Made by a program: the position numbers and the translations under genes
Shown: positions 27,387 through 37,176 of the stretch, piece after piece
How positions within the stretch are numbered: position 1 is the stretch's first letter
Layout: each line of letters begins with the position of its first letter
Notes under the pieces: model-generated
What the model was told of the DNA's origin: nothing
The model's input: the letters and a program-made list of their open reading frames with translations, nothing else
Database searches by the model: none
Assembly (NCBI RefSeq): GCF_009938205.1
Contig: NZ_AP019654.1
Coordinates: 2,322,540-2,386,539 of the forward strand
DNA from: Vibrio panuliri
Lineage (GTDB): Bacteria; Pseudomonadota; Gammaproteobacteria; Enterobacterales; Vibrionaceae
Length of the DNA: 64,000 nucleotides
Direction of reading: 5' to 3'

Positions 27387-29462
27387 ATGGCAAACGATCC
27401 AAGAAACTTTCCTGCAAGGAAATTGCTGGTAACTTGTGCCCTTCCGTACGCTAACGGTTCGATCCACCTTGGTCATATGCTTGAGCATATCCAAGCTGAC
27501 ATTTGGGTTCGTTACCAACGCCTACGCGGCAACACTGTAAACTTCATCTGTGCTGACGATGCTCACGGCACACCGATCATGCTTAAAGCTCAACAGATGG
27601 GTATTTCACCAGAAGAGATGATCGCAGCAGTCAGTGAAGAACACCAAAAAGATTTTGCTGGCTTCGACATCAGCTTTGACAACTATCACAGCACGCACTC
27701 TGATGAGAACCGCGAGCTAGCGTCTCATATCTACCTTCAGCTGAAGAAAAACGGCTTTATCTCTAGCCGCACTATCTCTCAACTGTTTGACCCAGAAAAA
27801 GAGATGTTCCTACCTGACCGTTTTGTAAAAGGCACTTGCCCTAAGTGTAAGTCAGAAGATCAATACGGCGACAACTGTGATAGCTGTGGTGAAACATACA
27901 GCCCGACTGAACTGATCAACCCTAAATCAGCAGTTTCTGGTGCGACACCAATCATGAAAGACTCTGAGCACTTCTTCTTCGACCTGCCTCAGTTTGAAAG
28001 CATGCTAAAAGAGTGGACTCGCTCTGGCTCACTACAGACTGAAACTGCGAACAAGATGCAAGAGTGGTTTGAATCTGGTCTGCAACAGTGGGATATCTCG
28101 CGTGATGCGCCATACTTTGGCTTCGAGATCCCTGGTGAAGAGAACAAGTTCTTCTACGTATGGCTAGATGCACCTGTGGGTTACATGGCGTCATTTAAAA
28201 ACCTATGTGACAAAACAGAAGGCCTAGACTTCGATGAATACTGGAAGAAGGACAGCACGGCTGAACTTTACCACTTCATCGGTAAAGACATCGTTTACTT
28301 CCACAGCCTATTCTGGCCTGCAATGCTTGATGGCTCAGGTTTCCGTAAACCAAATAATGTCTTCGTGCACGGTTACGTCACGGTCAACGGTGCGAAAATG
28401 TCTAAGTCGAAAGGTACGTTTGTTAAAGCAAGCACTTACCTAAATCACCTAGACCCAGAATGTCTGCGTTACTACTACGCAGCAAAACTAAATAGCCGTA
28501 TTGATGATCTAGACCTTAACCTTGAAGACTTCTCTCAACGTGTAAACGCTGACGTAGTAAACAAGATTGTTAACCTAGCATCACGTAATGCAGGCTTCAT
28601 CACTAAACGTTTTGAAGGCAAACTGGCTGAGAACTTTGCAGAACCAGAACTTTATAGTGAGTTTGTCGCTGCGGCTGACCGCATTGCTGAACTTTACGAA
28701 ACTCGCGAATTTGGTCGCGCGATTCGTGAAATCACCGCTTTAGCAGACAAAGCAAACCAATACGTTGATGAAAAAGCACCTTGGGTTGTGGCGAAAGAAG
28801 AAGGTAAAGATCAAGAACTGCAAGAAATCTGTTCTGTTGGCATCAACCTATTCCGCGTTCTCATGACCTACTTGAAGCCAGTGATGCCAGCGCTTGCCGC
28901 TCGCACTGAAGCATTCCTAAACCAAGAACTGAGTTGGGAAGGTATTGCAGCGCCGCTGACTGCTCACAACATCACTGCATTTAAGGCGCTATTTAACCGT
29001 ATCGATCCGAAAAACATCGAAGCGATGATCGAAGCATCAAAAGAAGATGCGGCGATCGAAATGGCAGCGAAAGAGAAAGCAGAAGCTGAGAAGAACCAAG
29101 CAAGCCAAACAGAGCTAGACAAAGATCCTATCGCGGATGAAATCGAGTTTGACGATTTCGCTAAAGTAGATTTGCGAATTGCTAAGATTGTTTCTTGTGA
29201 AGCAGTGCCAAAAGCAGACAAGCTGCTGAAGTTCCAGTTGGATATCGGTGGTGAGATGCGTCAAGTGTTCTCGGGCATCAAAGCGGCTTACAACCCTGAA
29301 GACCTAGTGGGTAAACTGACGGTTGTCGTGGCTAACTTGAAACCACGTAAAATGAAGTTCGGTATGTCTGAAGGTATGATCTTAGCTGCTGGCCCTGGCG
29401 GCGCTGACTTGTGGATTCTTGAACCACATGAAGGCGCTCAACCGGGTATGCGCGTAATGTAA
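27387..29462 (+). CDS. metG: Methionyl-tRNA synthetase
   Basis: MetG charges tRNA-Met and initiator tRNA. The 691-residue enzyme has the class I HLGH motif at residues 27-30, a zinc knuckle [17 protein letters not shown], the KMSKSKG motif, an anticodon-binding domain and a C-terminal tRNA-binding OB-fold domain ([20 protein letters not shown] onward, about residues 590-691) that supports dimers. An Ala/Glu/Lys-rich linker precedes that domain. I chose the ATG at 27387 ([20 protein letters not shown]); the frame continues 24 codons upstream, without homology. Confidence 0.97.
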   Translation: MANDPRNFPARKLLVTCALPYANGSIHLGHMLEHIQADIWVRYQRLRGNTVNFICADDAHGTPIMLKAQQMGISPEEMIAAVSEEHQKDFAGFDISFDNYHSTHSDENRELASHIYLQLKKNGFISSRTISQLFDPEKEMFLPDRFVKGTCPKCKSEDQYGDNCDSCGETYSPTELINPKSAVSGATPIMKDSEHFFFDLPQFESMLKEWTRSGSLQTETANKMQEWFESGLQQWDISRDAPYFGFEIPGEENKFFYVWLDAPVGYMASFKNLCDKTEGLDFDEYWKKDSTAELYHFIGKDIVYFHSLFWPAMLDGSGFRKPNNVFVHGYVTVNGAKMSKSKGTFVKASTYLNHLDPECLRYYYAAKLNSRIDDLDLNLEDFSQRVNADVVNKIVNLASRNAGFITKRFEGKLAENFAEPELYSEFVAAADRIAELYETREFGRAIREITALADKANQYVDEKAPWVVAKEEGKDQELQEICSVGINLFRVLMTYLKPVMPALAARTEAFLNQELSWEGIAAPLTAHNITAFKALFNRIDPKNIEAMIEASKEDAAIEMAAKEKAEAEKNQASQTELDKDPIADEIEFDDFAKVDLRIAKIVSCEAVPKADKLLKFQLDIGGEMRQVFSGIKAAYNPEDLVGKLTVVVANLKPRKMKFGMSEGMILAAGPGGADLWILEPHEGAQPGMRVM

Positions 29463-29479
29463 GCTTATTCCGTTATAAA

Positions 29480-29507
29480 AAACCTCGCCTAGGCGAGGTT
29501 TTTTTTG
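29480..29507 (+). terminator. Terminator after metG
   Basis: Stem AAACCTCGCC/GGCGAGGTTT closed by a two-base TA and followed by eight T. Confidence 0.88.
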
Positions 29508-29655
29508 CCATCGATTCACTCAATTAGTGAGCAATTGCACCAAAGTAGCGCATCAGCAGAGACAACAAAAACATAAAATATTGAAATTTAATGCATTAAT
29601 AACTGGCATTGTTAGTGCTGTCATTAGATAAAGTCACAAACAGCAAGGAGTCGCT

Positions 29656-30507
29656 ATGTTTGTCATCGCATCAATGTCGGTCTCGATTTTAATTTTGGTC
29701 TTAATCTACCATTACTCACGACAGCGCTCTCAGTACCAGTCGCGCAACTATCAACAAATCGTCTCACTACGTTTGGTCATGGAGCTTTGCCGCCAACATA
29801 GAGCGTTAACTCATCAAGGCGTTTCTCATCGCGATTACGCAGCGGTTTTGCCTGAAGTTAAGCAACTTGAACAAGCGCTATACCAAGAATCCGGCAAACT
29901 AATTGGCCTTGCTAGTTTCGACAACAAACCCATGTATCGAGTACTGCAGCTCAAACTCAAAGGATTGGGTAACGATTGGCAACAACGTACTTCCGCTCGC
30001 AACCAAAGAATTCATGGTACCGCGATTCGCCACTGTATGTTCCTCATTGACGATATCGCGCTGACTTGGCTCATTGAGTCAGGGAGAGCAGATCTAAGCG
30101 ATGAATACCATATCAACTGGCAACAAATCCTCGATAGCATGGAAGTCCTCACTCAATTGCGTATTTGCATTCAAGAAGCCGACCAGTCCATTGGTGAGAT
30201 GCGGATTAAATATTATGGCGATAAAATTCGCCACAAACTTCACCAACTCAGTCTAATCAGCCCATTGCCAATACGTTCCCCGATGGGTATCGAGGTTCTC
30301 GACGAGCTCGACAGTGTCATTGGCAATGATCCACTGGGTCTCACTCAAAGCCAACTCTACAACTTAACAACCCATATCTCGCAACTGATTGCCCAAGTCT
30401 ACGACGACATGCTCGCGGAAATGACCCACAGCTTGTATAAGCCATTACCAGAAATCGATTATGCAAACTCGGTGACAGAAGTGCAAAGCACCGTTAAGTC
30501 AGGATGA
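29656..30507 (+). CDS. Membrane-anchored helical hypothetical protein (NIT-like helices)
   Basis: The 283-residue product starts with one membrane segment (MFVIASMSVSILILVLIYHY) followed by a mostly helical soluble part. SLRLVMELCRQHRALTHQGV is reminiscent of the first helix of nitrate/nitrite-sensing (NIT) domains; this is a weak similarity seen by eye. Other visible segments are YRVLQLKLKGLGNDWQQRTS and VLTQLRICIQEADQSIGEMR. No output domain is present. AAGGAG precedes the start. It overlaps the longest frame of the next gene by a few bases, so the two are probably one transcript. Confidence 0.7.
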   Translation: MFVIASMSVSILILVLIYHYSRQRSQYQSRNYQQIVSLRLVMELCRQHRALTHQGVSHRDYAAVLPEVKQLEQALYQESGKLIGLASFDNKPMYRVLQLKLKGLGNDWQQRTSARNQRIHGTAIRHCMFLIDDIALTWLIESGRADLSDEYHINWQQILDSMEVLTQLRICIQEADQSIGEMRIKYYGDKIRHKLHQLSLISPLPIRSPMGIEVLDELDSVIGNDPLGLTQSQLYNLTTHISQLIAQVYDDMLAEMTHSLYKPLPEIDYANSVTEVQSTVKSG

Positions 30508-30605
30508 TTAACTCTGTTGGTCAAACTCAATCTCTGGTAGAGTCGCGCTCAATATTAAGACTCAGCGACGAAAACCGTCGGATGACTAGCTACTTAGGAT
30601 TTTCT

Positions 30606-31085
30606 TTGACTAATAACGAAATATTGCGTCGCATCCAGCACGCTTTAAACCTGAAAAACGCACAAATCATTAAGGCTTTTGAGCAAGCAGATATCACTGT
30701 CGCAGCAGAGCAGGTGAACAACTGGCTAAAAGCAGAGAGTGAAAAGTCATTTGCCAAGATGAAGGATAAAGATCTCGCGGTATTTTTGAATGGCTTCATT
30801 AATCTCAAGCGTGGCAAAAAAGAGGGTGAACAACCTAAACCTGAGCAGCACCTCACCAACAACATGATCTTTATGAAACTGCGTATCGCGTTAAATATGA
30901 AGAATGAAGATGTCTTAGATGCTCTTGAACTGATGGGGATCAGTCTCAGCAAATACGAGATTGGCGCATACTTCCGCAAGCCAAACAATAAGAACTACAA
31001 AGTGTGTGGTGATGAGTTGCTGTGTGACTTTTTAAACGGAGTACAGTTTACACAACGTCCAGACTCTAGCGAGTACGCTGGCTAA
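30606..31085 (+). CDS. DUF1456 family protein (YehS-like)
   Basis: The protein consists of two repeats of a roughly 70-residue helical unit: TNNEILRRIQHALNLKNAQI and TNNMIFMKLRIALNMKNEDV, each followed by a FLNG-type segment (VFLNGFINLKRGKK, CDFLNGVQF). E. coli YehS (156 aa) has the same layout. I chose the TTG at 30606: AGGA lies six bases ahead, homology begins there, and the product is 159 residues. Upstream in-frame ATGs at 30582 and 30504 would extend it by 8 or 34 residues. It is co-directional with the membrane gene just before it. The function of the family is unknown. Confidence 0.85.
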   Translation: MTNNEILRRIQHALNLKNAQIIKAFEQADITVAAEQVNNWLKAESEKSFAKMKDKDLAVFLNGFINLKRGKKEGEQPKPEQHLTNNMIFMKLRIALNMKNEDVLDALELMGISLSKYEIGAYFRKPNNKNYKVCGDELLCDFLNGVQFTQRPDSSEYAG

Positions 31086-31096
31086 TCCCAAAAAAA

Positions 31097-31133
31097 GACC
31101 CCCCAACACTGATGTTCAGCATTGGGGGCTTTT
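31097..31133 (+). terminator. Terminator after the DUF1456 gene
   Basis: A GC-rich stem (CCCCCAACACTGA with TCAGCATTGGGGG) is followed by CTTTT; an A-run lies before it. Confidence 0.75.
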
Positions 31134-31184
31134 CCATCAATACAAAGCGGTGTTTATACGGGTAACGCTCTGTATCGAAATGAG

Positions 31185-31943
31185 TTAAAGCATTTTACGC
31201 GCAGCTTCAACAACCACTTTGATTGAACGCGCTTCCGTCTCTTTTAGCGTCGCATGATCCGGGATCTCTTTTTGCGTGCGGTTAATAATAACCCCAGCCA
31301 CACAACCTGCTTTTAGGCCAGAGCTTGCACACATGGTCAACAAGGTGGCGGACTCCATCTCAAAGTTCAGTACGCCCATATCTTGCCACTCTTGCATCGA
31401 GCCTTGGAAACGCTTAACCACACGCCCAGTGAATGTGTCGTAACGTTCTTGACCAGGGTAGAAAGTATCACTTGATGCTGTCACACCCATATGAACTGGG
31501 GCGCCTGACTCTTCTACCGCCGCTTTCATTGCCGTTGCAACATCAAAATCAGCCACCGCAGGGAACTCCATTGGTGCAAAATGCAGGCTCGCGCCATCAA
31601 GACGAACAGAGCCAGTCGTTACAATCATATCACCCACATTTACATGAGGTTGGATTGCACCAGTTGTACCAACACGTAGGAAGGTACGAACGCCCAATTG
31701 AGCTAACTCTTCAACTGCGATAGAAGTCGATGGACCACCAATGCCCGTTGAACATACAACGACAGGTTTACCATCCAACTCAGCACGGTAAAGTGTGTAT
31801 TCGCGGTGACTCGCAAGAAAAACCGGATTTTCCATTTGCTCAGCAATTTTTTGTACACGAGCAGGATCGCCAGGAATGATCGCCAGAGTGGCACCAGCAA
31901 GATCGGTTTCGTTAACACCTAAATGGAATACAGCTTGAGACAT
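31185..31943 (-). CDS. udp: Uridine phosphorylase
   Basis: Udp splits uridine with phosphate into uracil and ribose-1-phosphate. The 252-residue protein (E. coli 253) shows [79 protein letters not shown] and [20 protein letters not shown], typical of the hexameric phosphorylases. AAGGAG precedes the ATG. A likely CRP site lies about 95 bp upstream, matching the cAMP-dependent control known for E. coli udp. Confidence 0.96.
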   Translation of the reverse strand: MSQAVFHLGVNETDLAGATLAIIPGDPARVQKIAEQMENPVFLASHREYTLYRAELDGKPVVVCSTGIGGPSTSIAVEELAQLGVRTFLRVGTTGAIQPHVNVGDMIVTTGSVRLDGASLHFAPMEFPAVADFDVATAMKAAVEESGAPVHMGVTASSDTFYPGQERYDTFTGRVVKRFQGSMQEWQDMGVLNFEMESATLLTMCASSGLKAGCVAGVIINRTQKEIPDHATLKETEARSIKVVVEAARKML

Positions 31944-32038
31944 GAGGAAACTCCTTAATGTGTCGAGTTGTTGTTTAACACTCGATCTATAAATTCATTG
32001 GGTACGCAACTAATGTAACCAACTAAAACCCAATAAAG

Positions 32039-32054
32039 AGTGATTGGAGTCACA
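32039..32054 (-). promoter_or_regulatory. Probable CRP site upstream of udp
   Basis: On the minus strand the sequence reads TGTGACTCCAATCACT, i.e. TGTGA-N6-TCACT, one base from the CRP consensus half-sites. It lies 96 bp ahead of the udp start. Confidence 0.5.
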
Positions 32055-32137
32055 CTTAACTAAGTAATGAATAGCGAACTTGCACGTAAAAACGGTTGGC
32101 ATCACATAATGATGTGTATTAGTTCATCCTATTGCAT

Positions 32138-32168
32138 AAAAAAGAATAGCCACTAAGTGTGGCTATTC
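32138..32168 (-). terminator. Terminator after zntA
   Basis: Stem AATAGCCAC/GTGGCTATT; the minus strand continues CTTTTTT. Confidence 0.8.
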
Positions 32169-32193
32169 CAATCCGTTATCAGTGATACATCAA

Positions 32194-34497
32194 TTAATCT
32201 TGCTGACTTTTGAACTTAAGCAGACGCAGCGCATTTAATGTAACAATCGCGGTAGCACCACTATCAGCAAGCACCGCTACCCACAGCCCTGTAATACCGA
32301 GCAAGCTCGTCACTAAAAACACCCCTTTGAGTCCTAGGGCCAACGCAATGTTCTGTCTAATATTGCTCAAGGTAGCACGAGAGAGCTCGATCATTGTCGC
32401 GAGTTCAACCAAACGGTTATGGGTAATTGCCGCATCAGCGGTTTCCAGCGCAACATCGGTGCCCCCACCCATCGCAATACCAATACTCGCCGCTTTCATT
32501 GCCGGGGCATCATTAATACCATCACCTACCATTGCAACCTTGTGTTGCGACGATAGTTGCTCAACATAATGCACCTTATCTTGTGGCAGCAAGCTGGCCT
32601 GAAAATCAATATTAATCTGGCTGCTAATGGCCGCAGCACTGCGCGGATTATCCCCAGTCAACATAATTGAGTGAATACCCAGATCCTTAAGCGCCTGAAC
32701 CGCTTTCTTGGCATCGTCTCGCAAGGTATCTTGCCATGCAATTAAGCCGAGGACTTGCTGCTCTCTCAACGCGATGATCACCGTTTTACCTTGCTCCTCC
32801 AACTGGGCTGCTTGCTGCTCCAGTTCAGGTTCAAGTGCAAACTCCAGTTTGCTGGGCGCAATCGCACGGAAGCACTCATTAGCAATAAAGCCTTGAATAC
32901 CGCTGCCAATTAATGCTTGCTTGTCTTTAGCCTCAGGCAATGTAATTTCTCTGTCTTGGGCTAACTTCACTAGCGAAGTCGCCAAAGGATGACTTGAGCC
33001 AACTTCAATCGCTGCGATATGCTGCAGCAACCAAGTTTCGTCAACACCGCTTACGGTGACGACATCGGTAACTTCAGGTTTACCTTTAGTCAGTGTGCCT
33101 GTTTTATCAAAAGCGACAGATTCCACATGACCGAGTTGCTCAAGTGCCGCACCACCTTTGATCAATGCACCACGTCGTGCCGCTGCCGCTAAACCAGAAG
33201 TGATCGCAGCTGGTGTGGAGATCACCAAAGCACATGGACAAGCAATCAGCAGCAACGCCAAACCGCGATACACCCAGGTTTCCCAAGGTTGAGCGAACAA
33301 CAATGGCGGCGTAATGATAACTAACGCTGACACTAACATCATTAAAGGTGTATACCAGCGGCTAAATCGATCTAAAAACCGCTCCAATGGCGCTTTGCGT
33401 GATTCTGCCTCTTCAATCAGATGCAAAATTCGATCAATGGCATTTTCACCTTGTCGTGAAGTGATGGTTAGGCGAATCACTTTATCAACGACCACTGCCC
33501 CCGCCATCACGGGTTCATTGACAAAGCGTTCAACAGGAATCGACTCACCAGTCAATGCACTCTCATCAAAACTCGCGGCACCAGATAAAATTTTACCGTC
33601 TGCTGGTAATCGCCCCCCTGGCGATACTTCAATAACATCGCCTTGATTCAAGTCGCTTGCTGAGACTTCAACACGCTGACCATCGACAATTTTTGTTGCC
33701 GTCTCTGGCACCAATTCCATTAATGCTTGTACGCCACTACGAGCTCGAGAGGCTGCAAAGGCTTCAAGGCGTTCACCGATCAGAAAGAGCAGCAGCACCA
33801 TCGCCGCTTCAACGCTTTCGCCAAGATACAAAGCACCAAGAGCTGCGACACTCATCAGTGTTTCGATAGCAAAAGGGGTTCCTGATTTCGCCAACGAAAT
33901 GGCTTTTTTACCAATCGGATAGAGTCCAACCAGACAGGTTAAAATAAACAACCATTCGCTAACTTGTGGTTGAAAAGGTTTAATAACTGCCGCAACCGCC
34001 ATCGCTGAAGCTATCGCAATAATCTGACTATTTTGCTTAACGACTGACTTCCACCCTGTCGGTTGAGACTGGGCGGACTTTTGATCTGGGGAGAGAAACG
34101 TAAAACCGGTATCTAAAATAGTTTGCTCAACCAAAGTTGCCACTGCAATATCGTTTGATTTCACCACTAACTTCTCGGTGGCAAACAACACCTTGGCTTC
34201 GACAATGCCATCGAGTTTATTGACAGCTGTTTCTATTTTTTTGGCACAAGACGGACAGTCCATACCATTAATTTTCCAGCTATGGCTAAAACGAGCTTGG
34301 GAGCTAAAACTGTCGCTTTCCTCATCACTTGGATCAGTACCGCTACAGCACGCGGAACTTGAGCAACTTTCCGGTTCTGTCGTTGCTACTGTTGCCATTT
34401 TAATACTGGTAATTTTAGGGCTAGAGCAAGAAGTCGCTTGGGTGGGGTTCATTGCCACTTTGTTTGAGCGGCATGCTTCATGTTTGGTGCACATCAT
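32194..34497 (-). CDS. zntA: Zinc/cadmium/lead-exporting P1B-type ATPase
   Basis: ZntA pumps Zn2+, Cd2+ and Pb2+ out of the cytoplasm. The 767 residues contain a cysteine-rich leader (Cys at 3, 9, 24, 45, 50 and 51), a heavy-metal-associated domain with GMDCPSC (Cys 81 and 84), membrane segments, the ion-binding ACPCALVIS, the phosphorylation site DKTGTLTKG and the hinge GDGINDAPAMK. The CPC motif and a ZntR-type promoter support the zinc group rather than copper. AGGAG lies six bases before the ATG. The MATE gene ends 5 bp upstream of the promoter. Confidence 0.95.
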   Translation of the reverse strand: MMCTKHEACRSNKVAMNPTQATSCSSPKITSIKMATVATTEPESCSSSACCSGTDPSDEESDSFSSQARFSHSWKINGMDCPSCAKKIETAVNKLDGIVEAKVLFATEKLVVKSNDIAVATLVEQTILDTGFTFLSPDQKSAQSQPTGWKSVVKQNSQIIAIASAMAVAAVIKPFQPQVSEWLFILTCLVGLYPIGKKAISLAKSGTPFAIETLMSVAALGALYLGESVEAAMVLLLFLIGERLEAFAASRARSGVQALMELVPETATKIVDGQRVEVSASDLNQGDVIEVSPGGRLPADGKILSGAASFDESALTGESIPVERFVNEPVMAGAVVVDKVIRLTITSRQGENAIDRILHLIEEAESRKAPLERFLDRFSRWYTPLMMLVSALVIITPPLLFAQPWETWVYRGLALLLIACPCALVISTPAAITSGLAAAARRGALIKGGAALEQLGHVESVAFDKTGTLTKGKPEVTDVVTVSGVDETWLLQHIAAIEVGSSHPLATSLVKLAQDREITLPEAKDKQALIGSGIQGFIANECFRAIAPSKLEFALEPELEQQAAQLEEQGKTVIIALREQQVLGLIAWQDTLRDDAKKAVQALKDLGIHSIMLTGDNPRSAAAISSQINIDFQASLLPQDKVHYVEQLSSQHKVAMVGDGINDAPAMKAASIGIAMGGGTDVALETADAAITHNRLVELATMIELSRATLSNIRQNIALALGLKGVFLVTSLLGITGLWVAVLADSGATAIVTLNALRLLKFKSQQD

Positions 34498-34522
34498 TGA
34501 TTCTCCTATCTAGTACACCTTG

Positions 34523-34554
34523 AGCATAAACCTTGGAGTGCACTCCAAGGTCAA
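34523..34554 (-). promoter_or_regulatory. zntA promoter with 20-bp spacer and MerR-family (ZntR) operator
   Basis: On the minus strand TTGACC (-35) and TATGCT (-10) are separated by 20 bp, too long for normal sigma-70 promoters but typical of MerR-family control. Between and over them lies the perfect 22-bp palindrome whose half is ACCTTGGAGTG (34530-34551). E. coli PzntA has the same geometry. No zntR gene is in the window. Confidence 0.9.
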
Positions 34555-34558
34555 GCGG

Positions 34559-36010
34559 TTATTGCGTTAATTTGCTTTTATTCGCCGCTACATCCTCTAT
34601 CAGAACCGCATCATGACTGCAAAACGGAGCGGTGTTTAGACTGGTGATCGCAGGATCTTTGACTTCCAACTCCGCCACGTCTCCCTGCATCAGATCTTGA
34701 ATGTGCTTGTGTAATACCCACATTGCAATGATCCCAAACACTATGGTTCCAACCGCTTGACCATACAAAACCCCTTCAGCCCCGAACCACAAAGCTCCCA
34801 AATGGACAAACGGCAACGTGCCGAGTGTGGCTTTACCAAGATTTAGTGCGGTGGAGTATAGGGGTTTGCCTAAATTATTAAACGACGTGTTTGCAACAAA
34901 CTGCATACCATTGAAAATAAAACTTATCGCAACAAAGGTACAAAATGTAGCCACAATCAGCGCGGCGTCGCCAGTTAGGCTGAAGCCACTGATCACCATT
35001 CCTTGCACCAAGTACAGCACGATACAGACTGACAAGGTATAAACAGTCGTAACAATCAATGAATTGTTGAGGGTCTCTTTTACTCGGTCGAACCGCTCTG
35101 CGCCAAAATTCTGCCCGATTATCGGTCCTACCGCACCGGACAAGGCAAATATCACCGCAAAACAGACCGGGGTTAAACGGCCAATAACAGCAAAGCCGGC
35201 GACAAAGTCTTCACCAAATTGTGCAATTGAGGAAGTCACGATCGCATTACCAATTGGCGTCGCGATATTGGTGATGATAGCGGGTACAGCGATCGCTAAG
35301 ATCGCTTTTGCATTGCACTTCCATGCAAACCAAGAAGGCATCGCAACCAAATCGTGTACTTTCACGAGCGGATAGATAGAGAAGGCAAAAACGGTAATAC
35401 GAGCGATAACGGAAGCAGCCGCAGCCCCTTCTACGTTCCACTGAAAGACAAAGATAAATAAAGGGTCAAGCACCGCATTGACGATGCCACCAGCCAATGT
35501 AGCCCACATGGAGCGCTTCGCATCCCCTGCCGCTCTAAGCCCTGCTCCAGCCGCCATACCCAGTGCTAAGATAGGACCACTCGGGATAAGGATCTCCAAA
35601 TAAGCTTGTGCTCTTTCGGCAACGAAACCTTGTGCACCGATAGCAGCTAATAGCTCCGGGATATAGCAGTACATAATGATGCTGACGACACAACTGATCG
35701 CAAAAGCAGTCAGCATAGTGCTGGCACTTAATGCTCGAGCATAAGTGAACTGTTTACTGCCGATCGCTTTTGAGACTAGTGCCCCCATCGCAATCGACGA
35801 ACCAATGGAAATTGAGGTAGAAAAGAAAACCAGTGTACCCGCAAACCCTACTGCCGCCGCCAACTCCACTTGTCCGAGCATACTGATAAACAACATATCA
35901 AGTAGGTCGACCACAAACAGCGCCATTAAACCAATAGAACCTGCACCAGACATCACCAAAATATGACGCATGGTAGACCCTTCTAGAAACTTGGCACTTT
36001 GCTCGCTCAT
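34559..36010 (-). CDS. MATE family multidrug efflux transporter
   Basis: A Na+- or H+-driven exporter with about 12 membrane segments in 483 residues. Early signature: MRHILVMSGAGSIGLMALFV, then VDLLDMLFISMLGQVELAAAVGFAGTL; later AGAGLRAAGDAKRSMWATLAGG and PIIGQNFGAERFDRVKETLN are typical of MATE proteins. The length is usual apart from a hydrophilic C-terminal tail (about 35 residues). AGGAGAGGTA precedes the ATG. The substrate is unknown. The stop lies 5 bp from the zntA promoter, and no terminator is seen between, so read-through into zntA is possible. Confidence 0.92.
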   Translation of the reverse strand: MSEQSAKFLEGSTMRHILVMSGAGSIGLMALFVVDLLDMLFISMLGQVELAAAVGFAGTLVFFSTSISIGSSIAMGALVSKAIGSKQFTYARALSASTMLTAFAISCVVSIIMYCYIPELLAAIGAQGFVAERAQAYLEILIPSGPILALGMAAGAGLRAAGDAKRSMWATLAGGIVNAVLDPLFIFVFQWNVEGAAAASVIARITVFAFSIYPLVKVHDLVAMPSWFAWKCNAKAILAIAVPAIITNIATPIGNAIVTSSIAQFGEDFVAGFAVIGRLTPVCFAVIFALSGAVGPIIGQNFGAERFDRVKETLNNSLIVTTVYTLSVCIVLYLVQGMVISGFSLTGDAALIVATFCTFVAISFIFNGMQFVANTSFNNLGKPLYSTALNLGKATLGTLPFVHLGALWFGAEGVLYGQAVGTIVFGIIAMWVLHKHIQDLMQGDVAELEVKDPAITSLNTAPFCSHDAVLIEDVAANKSKLTQ

Positions 36011-36062
36011 TACCTCTCCTTAGGTCAATGTCGATCCTACGGTCAAGATCGCGGGTAAAACA

Positions 36063-36082
36063 AAAGGCGCCTTAGCGCCTTT
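36063..36082. terminator. Hairpin terminator between the CBS gene and the MATE gene
   Basis: Stem AAAGGCGC/GCGCCTTT with a CTTA loop; the minus strand continues TGTTTTACC, so it would stop CBS-gene transcription. Confidence 0.65.
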
Positions 36083-36100
36083 CAACTGATAAAATCATTA

Positions 36101-36517
36101 TCACACGGGATGTTTAAAACACGCATCGATATTTTTAGCAATTGCGCGCAACACGTCTTTACGGGTAATAATCCCGACCAACTTACCATTTTCTATCACC
36201 GGATAGACCTTTGGCTTACCCACTTGCATCATCTCAGCCAATTCTATCACGGACATTTCCGGTGAAACGGATAACACATCTGGGTACATACAATCGCTGA
36301 CGATATGGGTGTCTTGGCAGTAATAGCTGACCTTGATCAGTTTATCAAGCAAGTCTTGCCCTGATAAAAAACCAATGACTTCCTTTTGTTCATTGAGGAC
36401 AGGGCCACCGAGATAATCCGAACCCATCACTTTGTCCAATGCAGCACTCAGTGACATCTCGGGTGTAAAAGTTACTGCTTGTAATTTCATGTAGTCTCTT
36501 ACTTTTAACGATTCCAT
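36101..36517 (-). CDS. CBS-domain protein (two CBS motifs)
   Basis: A 138-residue stand-alone CBS-pair protein. The first motif runs VRDYMKLQAVTFTPEMSLSAALDKVMGSDY to GFLSGQDLLDKL, the second VSDCMYPDVLSVSPEMSVIELAEMMQ to LVGIITRKDVLRAIA. CBS pairs bind adenosine nucleotides and act as energy or redox sensors. No partner domain is attached. The gene stands alone, 202 bp downstream of the moaE stop on the same strand. The specific role is unknown. Confidence 0.88.
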   Translation of the reverse strand: MESLKVRDYMKLQAVTFTPEMSLSAALDKVMGSDYLGGPVLNEQKEVIGFLSGQDLLDKLIKVSYYCQDTHIVSDCMYPDVLSVSPEMSVIELAEMMQVGKPKVYPVIENGKLVGIITRKDVLRAIAKNIDACFKHPV

Positions 36518-36660
36518 GTTGGTCTCCTATGTCACGCCACTGACTAAAATCTATTAAGTAAAAACTTCGTTACTGTAAGTGTCGCCTAATTTCTTGATTT
36601 TACTAAATGGGATGCAGCAATTTTTCTAATAGGTGTTAACTATCAAACTATTTTGCCCAT

Positions 36661-36690
36661 AAAAAAAGCCACCGGAAAACCAGTGGCCTT
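36661..36690 (-). terminator. Terminator of the moaABCDE operon
   Basis: Stem GCCACCGG/CCAGTGGC (one mismatch) with a minus-strand T-run of seven, 30 bp after the moaE stop. Confidence 0.8.
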
Positions 36691-36719
36691 AACTAAAACT
36701 TGCCTGTTTAAACGCAGCG

Positions 36720-37175
36720 TTACTTATTCCAACGCTCAGCAGCTTTGGCATCAGAATCGCGCGAGTCCACCCAGCGGGTTGACTCAGTCGTGCGTTCTTT
36801 TTTCCAAAACGGTGCTTTGGTCTTGAGATAATCCATAACAAACTCACACGCTTCGAATGCGGCGCCGCGATGAGCACTTGCTACGCCAACGAAGACGATT
36901 TGGTCTCCAGCATTCATATCACCCACACGGTGGATAACACGCACCCCTTCCAACGGCCAACGCTGCTCAGCTTGATCGCAAATTTCTGCCAACGCTTTTT
37001 CGGTCATACCTGGGTAATGTTCAAGCGACAGACCCACCACGTCATCACCTAAGTTCATATCACGAACTTTGCCGACAAAAGTCACGATAGCACCTGACGC
37101 ATGGCTTTGTGCAAGCGCTTGGTACTCATCACCTACGTTGAAGTCTTCTACCTGTACTGCAACTCGCGGATCCAT
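36720..37175 (-). CDS. moaE: Molybdopterin synthase catalytic subunit MoaE
   Basis: MoaE and MoaD form molybdopterin synthase, which puts the two dithiolene sulfurs into precursor Z (cPMP). The 151-residue product shows VQVEDFNVGDEYQALAQ, GAIVTFVGKVRDMN, LEHYPGMTEKALAEI, VIHRVGDMNAGDQIVFVGVAS, RGAAFEACEFVMDYLKTKAPFWKKE, all signature segments. I chose the ATG at 37175, 1 bp after the moaD stop; the frame is open 16 codons upstream inside moaD. Last gene of the moa operon. Confidence 0.96.
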   Translation of the reverse strand: MDPRVAVQVEDFNVGDEYQALAQSHASGAIVTFVGKVRDMNLGDDVVGLSLEHYPGMTEKALAEICDQAEQRWPLEGVRVIHRVGDMNAGDQIVFVGVASAHRGAAFEACEFVMDYLKTKAPFWKKERTTESTRWVDSRDSDAKAAERWNK

Positions 37176-37176
37176 C

